DNA of 64,000 nucleotides from Streptomyces lunaelactis (GTDB taxonomy: Bacteria > Actinomycetota > Actinomycetes > Streptomycetales > Streptomycetaceae): assembly GCF_003054555.1 (NCBI RefSeq), contig NZ_CP026304.1:3658001-3722000 (forward strand). The letters run 5' to 3'. The notes under the pieces were generated by a model. It saw only the letters and a list, made by a program, of their open reading frames with translations, was not told the origin of the DNA and made no database searches. Both the position numbers and the translations under genes were made by a program. Of this stretch, positions 16,988-26,117 are shown one piece after another. Positions within the stretch are counted from its first letter, which is position 1. The number at the start of each line of letters is the position of its first letter.

Positions 16988-18172
16988 ATGACGTCCACAC
17001 CCGCCGCAGGCCACACGCGGCCGCTGCGCCATATGACCCCCCGCAGTCGCGACGAGGCGAACCGCGCCGCGACGCCGCTGGAGCTCTTCTTCGACCTGTG
17101 CTTCGTCGTCGCGGTCGCCCAGGCCGGACTTCAGCTCGTGCACGCGCTCGCCGAGGGCCACCCGGGCACTGGTGTCGTCGGATACTTGTACGTCTTCTTC
17201 GGCGCGTGGTGGGCCTGGATGAACTTCACGTGGTTCGCCTCGGCGTACGACTGCGACGACGTGCCGTACCGGATCGCGACCTTCGTCCAGATCTCCGGAG
17301 TGCTCGTCTACGCGGCCGGAGTGCCGCGCGCCTTCAACGACAACGACTGGACCATCGCTGTCATCGGCTATCTGATCATGCGGGTCGCCCTGACGACCCA
17401 GTGGCTGCGGGCGGCTTTCGCGGAGACGGGACCGGGCCGGAGGACCGCGCTGGAGTACGCCGCGGGCCTGGTCATCTGCCAGGCGGGCTGGGTGGGTCTG
17501 CTGTTCGTGCCCGACGGTGCCAAACGGTGGCTGTTCCTGGTCCTGGCCGCCGCCGAGTTGCTGATCCCGCTCGTCGCCGAGCGGAATCAGCAGACCCCCT
17601 GGCACGCGCACCACATCGTCGAGCGCTACGGCCTGTTCACTCTGATCGTGCTGGGCGAGACGATGGCGGCCAGTACCGTCGCCGTACAGTCCGCGCTCGA
17701 CGAGAACGAGGCCCTGGGTGAACTGCTGCCCATCGCGGCCGGCGGGCTGCTGATCGTCTTCGCCGCGTGGTGGATCTACTTCGCCGTGCCCGCGCACGAA
17801 CGGCTCATCTCCAACCGGCAGGCCATTCCCTGGGGTTACGGTCACATCCTGATCTTCGGATCGGCCGCGGCCATCGGCGCGGGCATCGAGGTGGCGGTCG
17901 AGCACGCGGTGGGCGAGGCGCACATCTCCGCGTTCGCGGCGAATGCGTCCGTCACCGTCCCGGCCGCGCTCTTCCTGCTGACCGTCTGGCTGCTGCACGC
18001 GCGCCACTTCAAACGCGGCAGGGCTCAGCAACTCACCCTGCCCGTCTCGGCGCTGGCGATCCTCGCGTGCACGTTCGCAGGCGGCTGGGCGGTCCTGGCC
18101 GCCGGTCTGGTCGCCGCGGCGACGGTCGCGGTCGGCGTCACGCTCGCGAACAGGCCGACAGCACCGGCGTGA
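16988..18172 (+). CDS. Low temperature requirement protein A (LtrA) family membrane protein
   Basis: The 394-residue protein has the LtrA signature ATPLELFFDLCFVVAVAQAG and WWAWMNFTWFASAYD, followed by about 10 membrane helices. ERYGLFTLIVLGETMAAST is another conserved family segment. It was named from a Listeria cold-growth mutant; molecular function remains unclear. ATG 16988 places the LtrA motif at residue 28, as usual. The gene stands alone between the small reverse gene and the P1 peptidase gene. Confidence 0.88.
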   Translation: MTSTPAAGHTRPLRHMTPRSRDEANRAATPLELFFDLCFVVAVAQAGLQLVHALAEGHPGTGVVGYLYVFFGAWWAWMNFTWFASAYDCDDVPYRIATFVQISGVLVYAAGVPRAFNDNDWTIAVIGYLIMRVALTTQWLRAAFAETGPGRRTALEYAAGLVICQAGWVGLLFVPDGAKRWLFLVLAAAELLIPLVAERNQQTPWHAHHIVERYGLFTLIVLGETMAASTVAVQSALDENEALGELLPIAAGGLLIVFAAWWIYFAVPAHERLISNRQAIPWGYGHILIFGSAAAIGAGIEVAVEHAVGEAHISAFAANASVTVPAALFLLTVWLLHARHFKRGRAQQLTLPVSALAILACTFAGGWAVLAAGLVAAATVAVGVTLANRPTAPA

Positions 18173-18216
18173 GGCCGATCGTCGGGCAGTGGCCCGACGC
18201 GTGATACGCAAGGGTC

Positions 18217-19257
18217 ATGGCAGCAGTCGGAGTGAATGACGCGTTGACGGACGTGACCGGCCTCCGGGTGGGCCACGCGCGCGTGCCGGGAGAGCGCGCG
18301 CTCAGCGGGACCACCGTCGTCCTCGCACCCGAGGGCGGGGCGATCGCCGCCGTCGATGTAAGGGGCGGGGGCCCCGGCACCAGGGAGACCGACGCCCTCG
18401 ACCCCCGCAATCTCGTCCAGCGCATCGAGGCGGTCGTGCTGACCGGCGGCAGCGCGTACGGCCTCGACTCCGCCGCCGGCGTGATGGCCTGGCTGGAGGA
18501 GCAGGGCCGCGGCGTCCGGGTCGGCCCCGAACCCACGCACGTGGTGCCCGTGGTCCCGGCGGCCTGCATCTTCGATCTGGGACGCGGCGGCGACTGGCGG
18601 GCCCGGCCGGACGCGGCGACCGGACGCGCGGCGGTCGAAGCCGCAGCCCGTACGGAAGAGGGCGCACCGGTCGACGAGGGCGGCGTGGGTGCGGGGACCG
18701 GCGCTGTCGTCGGGCAGATCAAGGGCGGTATCGGCACGGCGAGTACCGTCCTGGACTCCGGCATCACGGTGGCCGCGCTGGTCGTGGCCAACGCCGCGGG
18801 CTCGGCGGTCGATCCACTGACGGGTGCGCTGTACGGGCAGTACATCGCGGGCCGTACGCAACACCCCTCCCCCGCGGTCCACGCCGCCGCCCAGCTCCGC
18901 CTCGCCGAGGCCCACGAGAAGAACGGCCCGCCCCCGCTGAACACCACCCTCGCCGTCGTCGCGACCGACGCCGGCCTCACCCGCGCCCAGGCGCAGAAGC
19001 TCGCGGGCACGGCGCACGACGGCATCGCGCGGGCCGTACGCCCGGTCCACCTCCTCAACGACGGCGACACCGTCTTCACGCTCGCCACCGGCGTCGTACC
19101 GCTCGACGCCGCCAACCCCCTCGCCCTCAACGAGGTGCTCTCGGCCGGCGCGGACACGGTTACCCGGGCGATCATGCGGGCCGTCCTCACGGCCCGGAGC
19201 ATCGAGGGGCCGGGCGGGGTCTTCCCTTCGTACCGGGACCTGTACGACATCGACTGA
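18217..19257 (+). CDS. P1 family (DmpA/NylC-like) autoprocessing peptidase
   Basis: The 346-residue protein has DVTGLRVGHARV at the start, VVLTGGSAYGLDSAAGVMAW in the alpha part and VGAGTGAVVGQIKGGIGTAS in the middle. PPPLNTTLAVVATDA contains the likely self-cleavage site Asn242-Thr243. Thr243 would be the catalytic N terminus, as at Asn/Thr of NylC. Family members are aminopeptidases or hydrolyse nylon oligomers; the natural substrate is unknown. It begins 45 bp after ltrA. Confidence 0.88.
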   Translation: MAAVGVNDALTDVTGLRVGHARVPGERALSGTTVVLAPEGGAIAAVDVRGGGPGTRETDALDPRNLVQRIEAVVLTGGSAYGLDSAAGVMAWLEEQGRGVRVGPEPTHVVPVVPAACIFDLGRGGDWRARPDAATGRAAVEAAARTEEGAPVDEGGVGAGTGAVVGQIKGGIGTASTVLDSGITVAALVVANAAGSAVDPLTGALYGQYIAGRTQHPSPAVHAAAQLRLAEAHEKNGPPPLNTTLAVVATDAGLTRAQAQKLAGTAHDGIARAVRPVHLLNDGDTVFTLATGVVPLDAANPLALNEVLSAGADTVTRAIMRAVLTARSIEGPGGVFPSYRDLYDID

Positions 19258-19402
19258 CGTACAGGACAGCCGAGTTGGCCGGGTGCGCGGGAACTTCCCG
19301 CGTACCCCCCTTCGTTTTGCCGAACACAGGACACGTTGTCAGACCCAGGGGCTACGTTTAGCAATCACCAAGTGACTTGCGGCGACGGCCTGGAGACCCA
19401 CC

Positions 19403-20167
19403 TTGAACGATCCGTACGAGACAACCGCGACGCAGCTCGAGCGACTCCTGGGTCGGGCACTCAACTCCTTCGATCTGCCCGACGCGACGATCGAGCGGCT
19501 CGATTCCGCGCTGGCCCACGCCAGTTCGCTGCACTCCTCGCACCACAGCGCGGCGCTCCACCGCACCACGTACCAGCATGCCTATCTGCTGAGCGACGGC
19601 AGCTCGCTCGTCCTGTGGGAGCTGGTGCACAACACCGCGCGCGACGGCGCCGAGCAGCACGAGCTCTACACCGAGGAGTCGGAGGTCCGCCTCGCCGCCT
19701 CCCGGCTGCCCGCCGGTTTCCCGGGCTTCGCCGGTTCCTCCGGCACCAACCCCGACGCCGCCCCGGCCGACGAGTTCGACGCCGATCTGGAGCTGCTCAC
19801 CTCGCTGCTGGCCGCGCCCCCGGCCCCGCTCCCCCGGATGTACGTCCCGGACGACTCCGCGGACCACGCCCGCCGTGTGCTGCGCCGCGCGGAGAATGCC
19901 GACGGGCCGGGCGAGGAGACCGCGCGCCTGCTGCGGGCCGCGTTCGCGCACCACATCACGCAGGTCTTCGGCCGCCAGTGCCAGGTGGAGGGGAAGGGCG
20001 CGGGCTTCACGCTGTACGAGCACGCGTTCCTGCTGCTCGATGGGACCGAAACGAGTCTGTGGGAGGTCGAGCACACTGCGACACCCGACGGCCGCCATAT
20101 GTGCGAGGTGTACGCGGCGGAGCACATCGCGCGCGAGGCGATGGAGCTGCGCGCCCAGGTTCGCTGA
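19403..20167 (+). CDS. DUF6227-type Streptomyces protein with internal duplication
   Basis: The 254-residue soluble protein starts at TTG 19403 behind GGAG. It contains two related blocks: one near residues 52-92 (TTYQHAYLLSDGSSLVLWEL) and one near 205-245 (TLYEHAFLLLDGTETSLWEV). Each is followed by a charged helix, so the protein is probably two copies of one alpha/beta unit. The two blocks are joined by an acidic Pro/Ala linker. The assignment to DUF6227 is from memory of the family and should be confirmed. No catalytic motif is visible. Confidence 0.75.
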   Translation: MNDPYETTATQLERLLGRALNSFDLPDATIERLDSALAHASSLHSSHHSAALHRTTYQHAYLLSDGSSLVLWELVHNTARDGAEQHELYTEESEVRLAASRLPAGFPGFAGSSGTNPDAAPADEFDADLELLTSLLAAPPAPLPRMYVPDDSADHARRVLRRAENADGPGEETARLLRAAFAHHITQVFGRQCQVEGKGAGFTLYEHAFLLLDGTETSLWEVEHTATPDGRHMCEVYAAEHIAREAMELRAQVR

Positions 20168-20274
20168 CCGTCCGCGCCTTCCGTCACAGGCGGCGACAGG
20201 CACCTTCTGCTCAGTGGTCTCGGCCGCGGCGGGCCCTGCTCGGGCTGCTGCGTACACGATCTTTCCGACGCACC

Positions 20275-22443
20275 CTACTCAGGCGTATCGCCCTGGTGGA
20301 GTGGCATGCGGGCGGTGACCGTGGTGCCCTTCCCCTCCTGTGAGCGGATTCCCAGGTCGCCACCGTGGTTCGCCACGATCTTCCGCACGATGGTGAGCCC
20401 GAGCCCCGTGCCGGGGACGGCGAGGGCGGTCGCATTGGAGGCCCGGAAGAAGCGCGTGAACAGATCCTTCTGCTCCTCCTCGGGGATGCCGATACCGGTG
20501 TCGCTCACGCTGAGCACAGCCTCGCCGTCCTCGGCGGCGGCGCGTACGCTGACCCGGCCGCCCTTCGGGGTGAACTTCACCGCATTGGACAGCAGGTTCA
20601 TGAGCACGCGGTCGAGCTGCTCGGTGTCGCCCTGCACGAGAAGAGGCTGTGCGGGGCAGTCCGTCTCCAGATCGACCTCCGCAGCGGAGGCAGCGGGACG
20701 GATCGCGTCCGTCGTGGATCCCATGAGTCGGCACAGGTCCACCGGCTGCCTGCCGGAGGTGAAGGCGCCGGACTCGATCCTGGAGAGGGTCAGCAGGTCC
20801 TCGATCAGGCTCCGCAGCCGGGTGCTGTTGCGGTCCACCACGCTGAGCATGTGGTGCTGCTCCGGGGTGAGCGGTCCGGCGTCCTCGTCCATCAGCAGCT
20901 CGACATAGCCGGCGATGCTGGTGAGCGGGGTGCGCAGTTCATGGGAGACGGTGGACAGGAAGTCGCTCTTGGCCCGGTCCAGGGCTCGCAGATCCTCGAC
21001 CACCCGGGCTTCCTTTTCGTAGAGCCTCGAGTGCTGAAATGCCCGGCCGAGGCCGGATGCGACCGACTGGGCGGCGTCGATCTCGACCGGGCGCCAGACG
21101 TCCCCAGGCCGGCAGCGGATGAGGGCGAGGGCACCCATGGCCTCGGAGCCGACCCCGAACGGGGACACCATGACCGCGACCGCGTTCAGCTCCGCGGCGG
21201 CGGAGCGGTTCTCGGACGGCATGCCCTCCGTGCCGAACTGGGCAGGGGCGTCGGGCAGCGGCCGGGCATCGACGAGATAGTCGCGGATGTCGTCGATGTG
21301 CCAGCTGCCTCCGCGGTCGTAGTACCCGCGGACCACCTCGGCGGGGACGGGCGGGAGCCCGCGCGCCTCCTCCTCGGTGAGGATGCCGCGTTCCGCGTTC
21401 CACGCGCGGACCGCGGGGACCAACGGTTTGTCGCCCTCGACGAGCAGGACGATCGCATAGTCCGCCCGCAGCCCCTCGCCCACACCGGAGACCACCTCGT
21501 CGAGCACGGCACCGACCTGGAGGCGTTCGCGGATCTTCCTGCCCACCTTCCGCGAGACCGCGGACAGCCGGTCGTGCTCGGCTTCGATGGTGCGCAGCCG
21601 GTCGCTCTCGTCGGCGAGGGCGTTGACCGAGTGCGCGACCACGCGGATCTCGGAGGGGCCGCTCTCCCCGACGCGCGCCGAGTGCTCGCCGGCGGCCAGC
21701 TCGGCCAGCGTTGCCTGCACGTGCCCCAACGGCCGGGTGAGGGCGCGAGTGGTCCGCACCGCCACGATCAGTGCAGCGGTCACCAATACGACGGTCACGA
21801 TGCCCGTGGCGAGGATGGTGAACCGGATGTTGAGGTCGGCACGTTCCTGCAAGTCATTGGCCTGGCCTGCCAGGTGTGCGTCCAGGGCTTTGTTGGTGGC
21901 CTCGAACCTCAGGAACGAGGAGCTGGTGGTCCGGGCGAACTGGTGGGCCTGCGCGCTGCCCGGCACAGCCTTCTCCTGCTGGGAGGCGGTACGCAGGTAG
22001 GCGTCGATCTGGCGCTGCTCGGTCGCCAGATACGGGAGGGTGCCCGGCGTGCTGTGCCCGCGCGCGTCGGCAAGCAGCGCGGGGTAAGCGCGGCGCGCCT
22101 TCAGGTATTCCGCGAGCTGAGTGTGATCGCCGCTCAGCAGATAGCCGCGCAGGGAACGTCGTACCTGGTTGATGTCGGTAAGGAGAAGCAGATTGGCGGT
22201 CCGTGTCGGCTGCACGTGCTCGGTGAGCTCGTCCACCGTCGCGTCCCCGTACAGACGGGCGGTCATCGCGCCTGCCCCGACCAGGGCGATGAGCCCGACC
22301 AGCAGTCCGAAGGCCATCCGGAGCCGCTGCGCCACGGAGACGGTGCGCTGCGCTTTTCCGGTCGCCTCGGGCCTCCCGGTCTCACCTGCCCGCAGGGTCT
22401 CCGTGGGCCGTCGGCCCCGGAGAATCTTCACGGGGAACCACAC
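20275..22443 (-). CDS. Hybrid-input sensor histidine kinase (HAMP, GAF, HisKA, HATPase)
   Basis: The 722-residue protein starts at GTG 22443. TM1 lies at about residues 43-62 and TM2 near 207-230. They flank an extracytoplasmic helical sensor of the CHASE3/four-helix type with RRSLRGYLLSGDHTQLAEY. HAMP (TRPLGHVQATLAELAAGEHS) and a GAF domain (about 300-480) follow. HisKA has DFLSTVSHELRTPLTSIAGY with the phospho-accepting His. The HATPase has NLLSNAVKFTP, SDTGIGIPEEE and GTGLGLTIV. It lies 31 bp after two receiver-only genes on the same strand, so the three form one signalling operon. No DNA-binding output is encoded here. Confidence 0.93.
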   Translation of the reverse strand: MWFPVKILRGRRPTETLRAGETGRPEATGKAQRTVSVAQRLRMAFGLLVGLIALVGAGAMTARLYGDATVDELTEHVQPTRTANLLLLTDINQVRRSLRGYLLSGDHTQLAEYLKARRAYPALLADARGHSTPGTLPYLATEQRQIDAYLRTASQQEKAVPGSAQAHQFARTTSSSFLRFEATNKALDAHLAGQANDLQERADLNIRFTILATGIVTVVLVTAALIVAVRTTRALTRPLGHVQATLAELAAGEHSARVGESGPSEIRVVAHSVNALADESDRLRTIEAEHDRLSAVSRKVGRKIRERLQVGAVLDEVVSGVGEGLRADYAIVLLVEGDKPLVPAVRAWNAERGILTEEEARGLPPVPAEVVRGYYDRGGSWHIDDIRDYLVDARPLPDAPAQFGTEGMPSENRSAAAELNAVAVMVSPFGVGSEAMGALALIRCRPGDVWRPVEIDAAQSVASGLGRAFQHSRLYEKEARVVEDLRALDRAKSDFLSTVSHELRTPLTSIAGYVELLMDEDAGPLTPEQHHMLSVVDRNSTRLRSLIEDLLTLSRIESGAFTSGRQPVDLCRLMGSTTDAIRPAASAAEVDLETDCPAQPLLVQGDTEQLDRVLMNLLSNAVKFTPKGGRVSVRAAAEDGEAVLSVSDTGIGIPEEEQKDLFTRFFRASNATALAVPGTGLGLTIVRKIVANHGGDLGIRSQEGKGTTVTARMPLHQGDTPE

Positions 22444-22474
22444 AGCAGCGCGTCGGTGACCAGGGCCGTGCCGT

Positions 22475-22849
22475 TCATCGCTTGGCCCGGACCAGTATCG
22501 CCTGCAGACGACTGGTCAGCTCGCGCGGGCTGAACGGCTTGATGATGTAGTCGTCGGCGCCGGCAGCGAAGCCGGTCTCCACGTCACCCTCCTGGGAGCG
22601 GGCGGTCAGCAGGATGACCGGCAGCAACTCCGTCGCGGGCGATGCGCGCAGTTCGCGGCACACATCCAGGCCTGACATCCCAGGCATGCGGATGTCGAGC
22701 AGAGCGATGTCCACATGGTTCTCGCGCGCCGCCGCGAGCGCGGACGGACCGTCCTCGACCGCGATCACTTCATGCCCCGCCTGGGTCAGCTTGAAGGTCA
22801 CCAGGTCGCGGATGTCGACATCGTCGTCGGCCACCAGGACAGTCGCCAT
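22475..22849 (-). CDS. Stand-alone response regulator receiver domain (PhoB-like receiver)
   Basis: The 124-residue protein is a receiver only. VLVADDDVDIRDLV holds the acidic pocket, DIALLDIRMPGMSGLDV the phospho-accepting Asp, VILLTARS the Thr, and DYIIKPFSPREL the Lys. The lack of an output domain suggests protein-protein signalling or a phosphorelay with the downstream kinase. Its ATG overlaps the stop of the preceding receiver gene by one base. Confidence 0.92.
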   Translation of the reverse strand: MATVLVADDDVDIRDLVTFKLTQAGHEVIAVEDGPSALAAARENHVDIALLDIRMPGMSGLDVCRELRASPATELLPVILLTARSQEGDVETGFAAGADDYIIKPFSPRELTSRLQAILVRAKR

Positions 22850-23226
22850 CAGTCCTCCTCGGGGCGTCGGGCGAAGGAGTCGACGAGTTGCGCCACGGCG
22901 GCCCGCCGAAACGGTTTGGCCAGCATCGCGTCGGCCGCCAGGTCGGTCAGATCCTGCGGATCCAGCACCGAGAAGACGGCGATACGGCAGCCGCTGGTGC
23001 GGTCGTCCGCGCGCAGCCGGCGAATAACCTCGCGACCGTCGATGCCTGGGAGCAGGATGTCGACAATCGCCAAATCCGGCGGGTCTGCGAATGCGCGTTC
23101 CATGCCGCCCTCGCCAGTCGCGGCCACGTCCACCCGGCAGCCGAGGCCGCGCAGATGCTGACTGAGCAGATTACTGACGTCCTGTTCGTCTTCAACTACG
23201 AGGACATGGGGAGCATCCATGGTCAT
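22849..23226 (-). CDS. Stand-alone response regulator receiver domain
   Basis: The 125-residue protein is a second single-domain receiver. HVLVVEDEQDVSNLL supplies the acidic residues, LAIVDILLPGIDGREV the phospho-accepting Asp, and MLAKPFRRAAV the Lys. The usual T/S after strand 4 is present (AVFSVLDPQ). It is first in the three-gene operon. Two receivers with one kinase suggest a branched or phosphate-sink arrangement. Confidence 0.9.
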   Translation of the reverse strand: MTMDAPHVLVVEDEQDVSNLLSQHLRGLGCRVDVAATGEGGMERAFADPPDLAIVDILLPGIDGREVIRRLRADDRTSGCRIAVFSVLDPQDLTDLAADAMLAKPFRRAAVAQLVDSFARRPEED

Positions 23227-23406
23227 CTCTCAGCCGGATCCGCCAGATGTCGGAAGGGGTCAGGTTCGCGACGGTTACACTGAGTTCACCTTAGGAGCGC
23301 TGTGCAATGCCTGCCACTCCAGACCATCTGTGACCGGGACCGCCGTACCTTCGGTGCGGGAGTCGCACCCGCCTGATGCCCGCGGTGATCATGTCGCTCA
23401 AGCGCC

Positions 23407-23443
23407 GGGGCCCGGCCCGGGGAGACATCCCGGGCCGGGCCCC
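23407..23443 (-). terminator. Strong hairpin after the MFS gene
   Basis: A 15-bp perfect GC stem (23407-23421 with 23429-23443) closes a 7-nt loop, 23 bp beyond the MFS stop at 23466 on the reverse strand. There is no T run, as is common for Streptomyces terminators. Confidence 0.75.
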
Positions 23444-23465
23444 GTATCCGAGTCCTTCGACCGCC

Positions 23466-24962
23466 TCAGTGCGCGAGCGCCGGCTCCGGCTCCTCCAGAA
23501 CCTCCGCCCCCTCCACATGCTGCTTCGGCCGCGTCGGCAGCGCGAACATCACCAGGAAGATCACGGCCAGCACCGCCACCACCCACCACAGCGAGTTCTG
23601 GAACGCCTCCCCGAACGCCTTCCCCACCGCGCTCGGCGCGATCCGGTCGTCGATCGACCCGAAGAAGACCACCGAGACCAGCCCGAGCCCCAGCGCATTG
23701 CCCATCTGCATGGTGGTGTTGATCAGCCCGGACGCCGAGCCGGAGTGCTCGCGCGGCACGTCCGACAGGACCGCGTCCGTCAGCGGCGCCACGATCAGGC
23801 CCATCCCGACGCCCATCACCACCAGCGGCAGCGCCATCTGCCAGGAGTGGATCGCCGAGCCGTACCGCCCGGCCTCCCAGATGTAGAGCAGCAGCCCCGC
23901 GGCCATGGTCACCGCGCCCGCCTGCAGCACCTTCCGCCCGAAGCGCGGCACCAGCTTCTGTACGGAAAGACCGGCCGCCGCGGACACCGCTATCGAGAAC
24001 GGGACACCTGTCAGACCCGCCCGCAGCGGGCTCCAGCCGAGGCCGATCTGCATGTACAGCGTCCAGACCAGGAAGAAGATGCCGCACGCTATACCGAAGG
24101 TGAGTTGCACGGCGATACCGGCGGCGAAGCTCTTCACCTTGAACAGGGACAGTTCAACCAGCGGGGAGCCGTCCTTGCGGGTCTTCCTCTTCTCGTACGC
24201 CACGAACGCGGCGAAGACGAGCAGGCTGCCGGCCATGCACAGGTGGCCCCAGAGCGGCCAGCCCAGCTCACGACCGCGGGTCAGCGGATAGATCAGCATC
24301 AGCAGTCCGAGCGTGACGAGCGCGACGCCGACCAGGTCGAGCTTGAGCGCCTTGGGGGCGCGGGACTCGGTGATGTACTTCCGGCCCAGGATCAGCCCGG
24401 CGATGCCCACCGGCAGGTTGATCAGGAAGATCGGCCGCCATTCCAGACCGAAGAGGTTCCACTGGGTGAGCAGTGCGCCGAGCAGCGGTCCGGAGACCGC
24501 GCCGAGCCCGATGATCGCGCCGAACATGCCGAAGACCTTGCCGCGTTCGTGCGCGGGGAAGGTGACATGGATGATCGACAGCACCTGCGGCACCATCATG
24601 GCGGCGGTCGCGCCCTGCAGCAGTCGGGAGGCGACCAGCATCTCCTCGTTCGCGGCGAATCCGCAGAGCGCGGAGGCGAGCGTGAAGCCGGTCATGCCGA
24701 GCAGGAAGAGCCGCTTGCGGCCGTAGATGTCACCGAGCCGGCCGCCCGTGATCAGACCGGCGGCGAAGGCGAGCGCGTATCCGGCGGTTATCCACTGGAT
24801 CGCGCCGAACGAGGCGCCGAGGTCCCGTTCCATGCTCGGGATCGCGATATTGACGATGGTGACGTCGACCAGATCCATGAAGGCCGCGGTCATCACGATG
24901 GCGAGTGCGATCCAGCGACGACGGTCTGATGCCGTACCCGGTACGGCGGGCTGTGAACTCAT
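23466..24962 (-). CDS. MFS DHA2-type drug exporter (EmrB/QacA)
   Basis: The 498-residue protein has 14 predicted membrane segments. Segment 1 ends in MDLVDVTIVNIAIPSME, the DHA2 motif D1. GLITGGRLGDIYGRKRLFLL is motif A, and GAIIGLGAVSGPLLGALLTQ is motif C, typical of drug-proton antiporters. The C terminus is short and acidic. It is divergent from a WYL-domain regulator with only about 40-56 bp between starts, so that regulator is the likely controller. Substrate is unknown. Confidence 0.92.
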   Translation of the reverse strand: MSSQPAVPGTASDRRRWIALAIVMTAAFMDLVDVTIVNIAIPSMERDLGASFGAIQWITAGYALAFAAGLITGGRLGDIYGRKRLFLLGMTGFTLASALCGFAANEEMLVASRLLQGATAAMMVPQVLSIIHVTFPAHERGKVFGMFGAIIGLGAVSGPLLGALLTQWNLFGLEWRPIFLINLPVGIAGLILGRKYITESRAPKALKLDLVGVALVTLGLLMLIYPLTRGRELGWPLWGHLCMAGSLLVFAAFVAYEKRKTRKDGSPLVELSLFKVKSFAAGIAVQLTFGIACGIFFLVWTLYMQIGLGWSPLRAGLTGVPFSIAVSAAAGLSVQKLVPRFGRKVLQAGAVTMAAGLLLYIWEAGRYGSAIHSWQMALPLVVMGVGMGLIVAPLTDAVLSDVPREHSGSASGLINTTMQMGNALGLGLVSVVFFGSIDDRIAPSAVGKAFGEAFQNSLWWVVAVLAVIFLVMFALPTRPKQHVEGAEVLEEPEPALAH

Positions 24963-25018
24963 GCGAGGAATCTAGGGTGGATATAGGTCAGGTCATGTCC
25001 TAGATGGCGGGCATCCTG

Positions 25019-26017
25019 ATGAACATGACGGACACCCCGGCACGACTCCTGAATCTGCTCTCCCTCCTCCAGACTCCGCGCGAGTGGCCGGGCAGTGAGC
25101 TCGCCGAGCGCCTCGAGGTGAGCCCGCGCACGATCCGGCGGGACATCGACCGGCTGCGGGATCTCGGCTACCCGGTCGAGGCGACGAAGGGCGCGGTCGG
25201 CGGATACCGCCTGGTCGCGGGCGCCGCGATGCCGCCGCTGCTCCTCGACGACGAGGAGGCTGTGGCGATCGCGGTGGGCCTGCGGGCGGGGGCGGGCCAC
25301 GCCATCGAAGGCATCGAGGAAGCGTCGGTACGGGCGCTGGCCAAGCTGGAACAGGTGCTGCCGTCGCGGCTGCGGCACCGGGTGACCACGCTCCAGGCGG
25401 CGACGATCCCGCTGACGCGGGGCGACGGCGCGACGATCGACCCGCAGACGCTGACGGTGATCGCGGGGGCGGTGACGGGGCGGGAGCGCCTCCGCTTCGG
25501 CTACCGCTCCGGGGACGGGACGGAGACGAAGCGGCAGGTCGAGCCGTACCGGCTGGTGTCGACGGGGCGGCGGTGGTACCTCGTGGCGTACGACATCGGG
25601 AGGGAGGACTGGCGCACGTTCCGCGTGGACCGGGTGACGGAGCCGTTCGCGACGGGTGCGCGGTTCGCACCGCGGGAGCTGCCGGAGGGTGCGGGGGCGG
25701 CGGAGCTGCTGGGCCACTCGCTGTCGCGGCTCCAGTCGGAGCATGACGTCGACGTGACGTTCGAGGCCCCGGTGGCCTTTGTGACGGCGAGGCTGCCGGA
25801 GTCGCTGGGCGCGCCGGTGCCGTTGGCCTCCGGCTCGGGCTCCGGCTCCGGCGTGGAGCGATGCCGGCTGCGGGCGCGGTCGGCGGACTCACTGGAGTGG
25901 CTGGCGCTCCGACTCGCCCTGGTGGACTGCGAGTTCACGGTCCACGGCCCGAGCCGGCTGGTGGACCACGTCACCGACCTGGGAGCGAGGCTGTCCCGGG
26001 CGACGGCGGTTCACTGA
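25019..26017 (+). CDS. HTH/WYL-domain transcriptional regulator (YafY-like)
   Basis: The protein is 332 residues if ATG 25019 is used; 25004 and 25025 are alternatives. It begins with an HTH_11-type helix-turn-helix (ELAERLEVSPRTIRRDIDRL), then KGAVGGYRLVAGAAMPPLLL. The WYL domain near residues 150-220 holds VEPYRLVSTGRRWYLVAYDI, a little divergent at the WYL triplet. WYL proteins sense ligands, often nucleic acids or nucleotides. A TCTAGG/CCTAGA inverted pair spans 24971-25004 in the shared promoter region and could be its operator. Residues near 285 are a Ser/Gly repeat. Confidence 0.88.
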   Translation: MNMTDTPARLLNLLSLLQTPREWPGSELAERLEVSPRTIRRDIDRLRDLGYPVEATKGAVGGYRLVAGAAMPPLLLDDEEAVAIAVGLRAGAGHAIEGIEEASVRALAKLEQVLPSRLRHRVTTLQAATIPLTRGDGATIDPQTLTVIAGAVTGRERLRFGYRSGDGTETKRQVEPYRLVSTGRRWYLVAYDIGREDWRTFRVDRVTEPFATGARFAPRELPEGAGAAELLGHSLSRLQSEHDVDVTFEAPVAFVTARLPESLGAPVPLASGSGSGSGVERCRLRARSADSLEWLALRLALVDCEFTVHGPSRLVDHVTDLGARLSRATAVH

Positions 26018-26117
26018 CGTCCAGGAGCCCCGCTCGCACCCGCGCAGGAAAGGACCCCGACACCGGGGGGGAGGTGCCGAGGTCCGCTTTTGGGGGTGGG
26101 GCGAGTACGGGCGCGGG

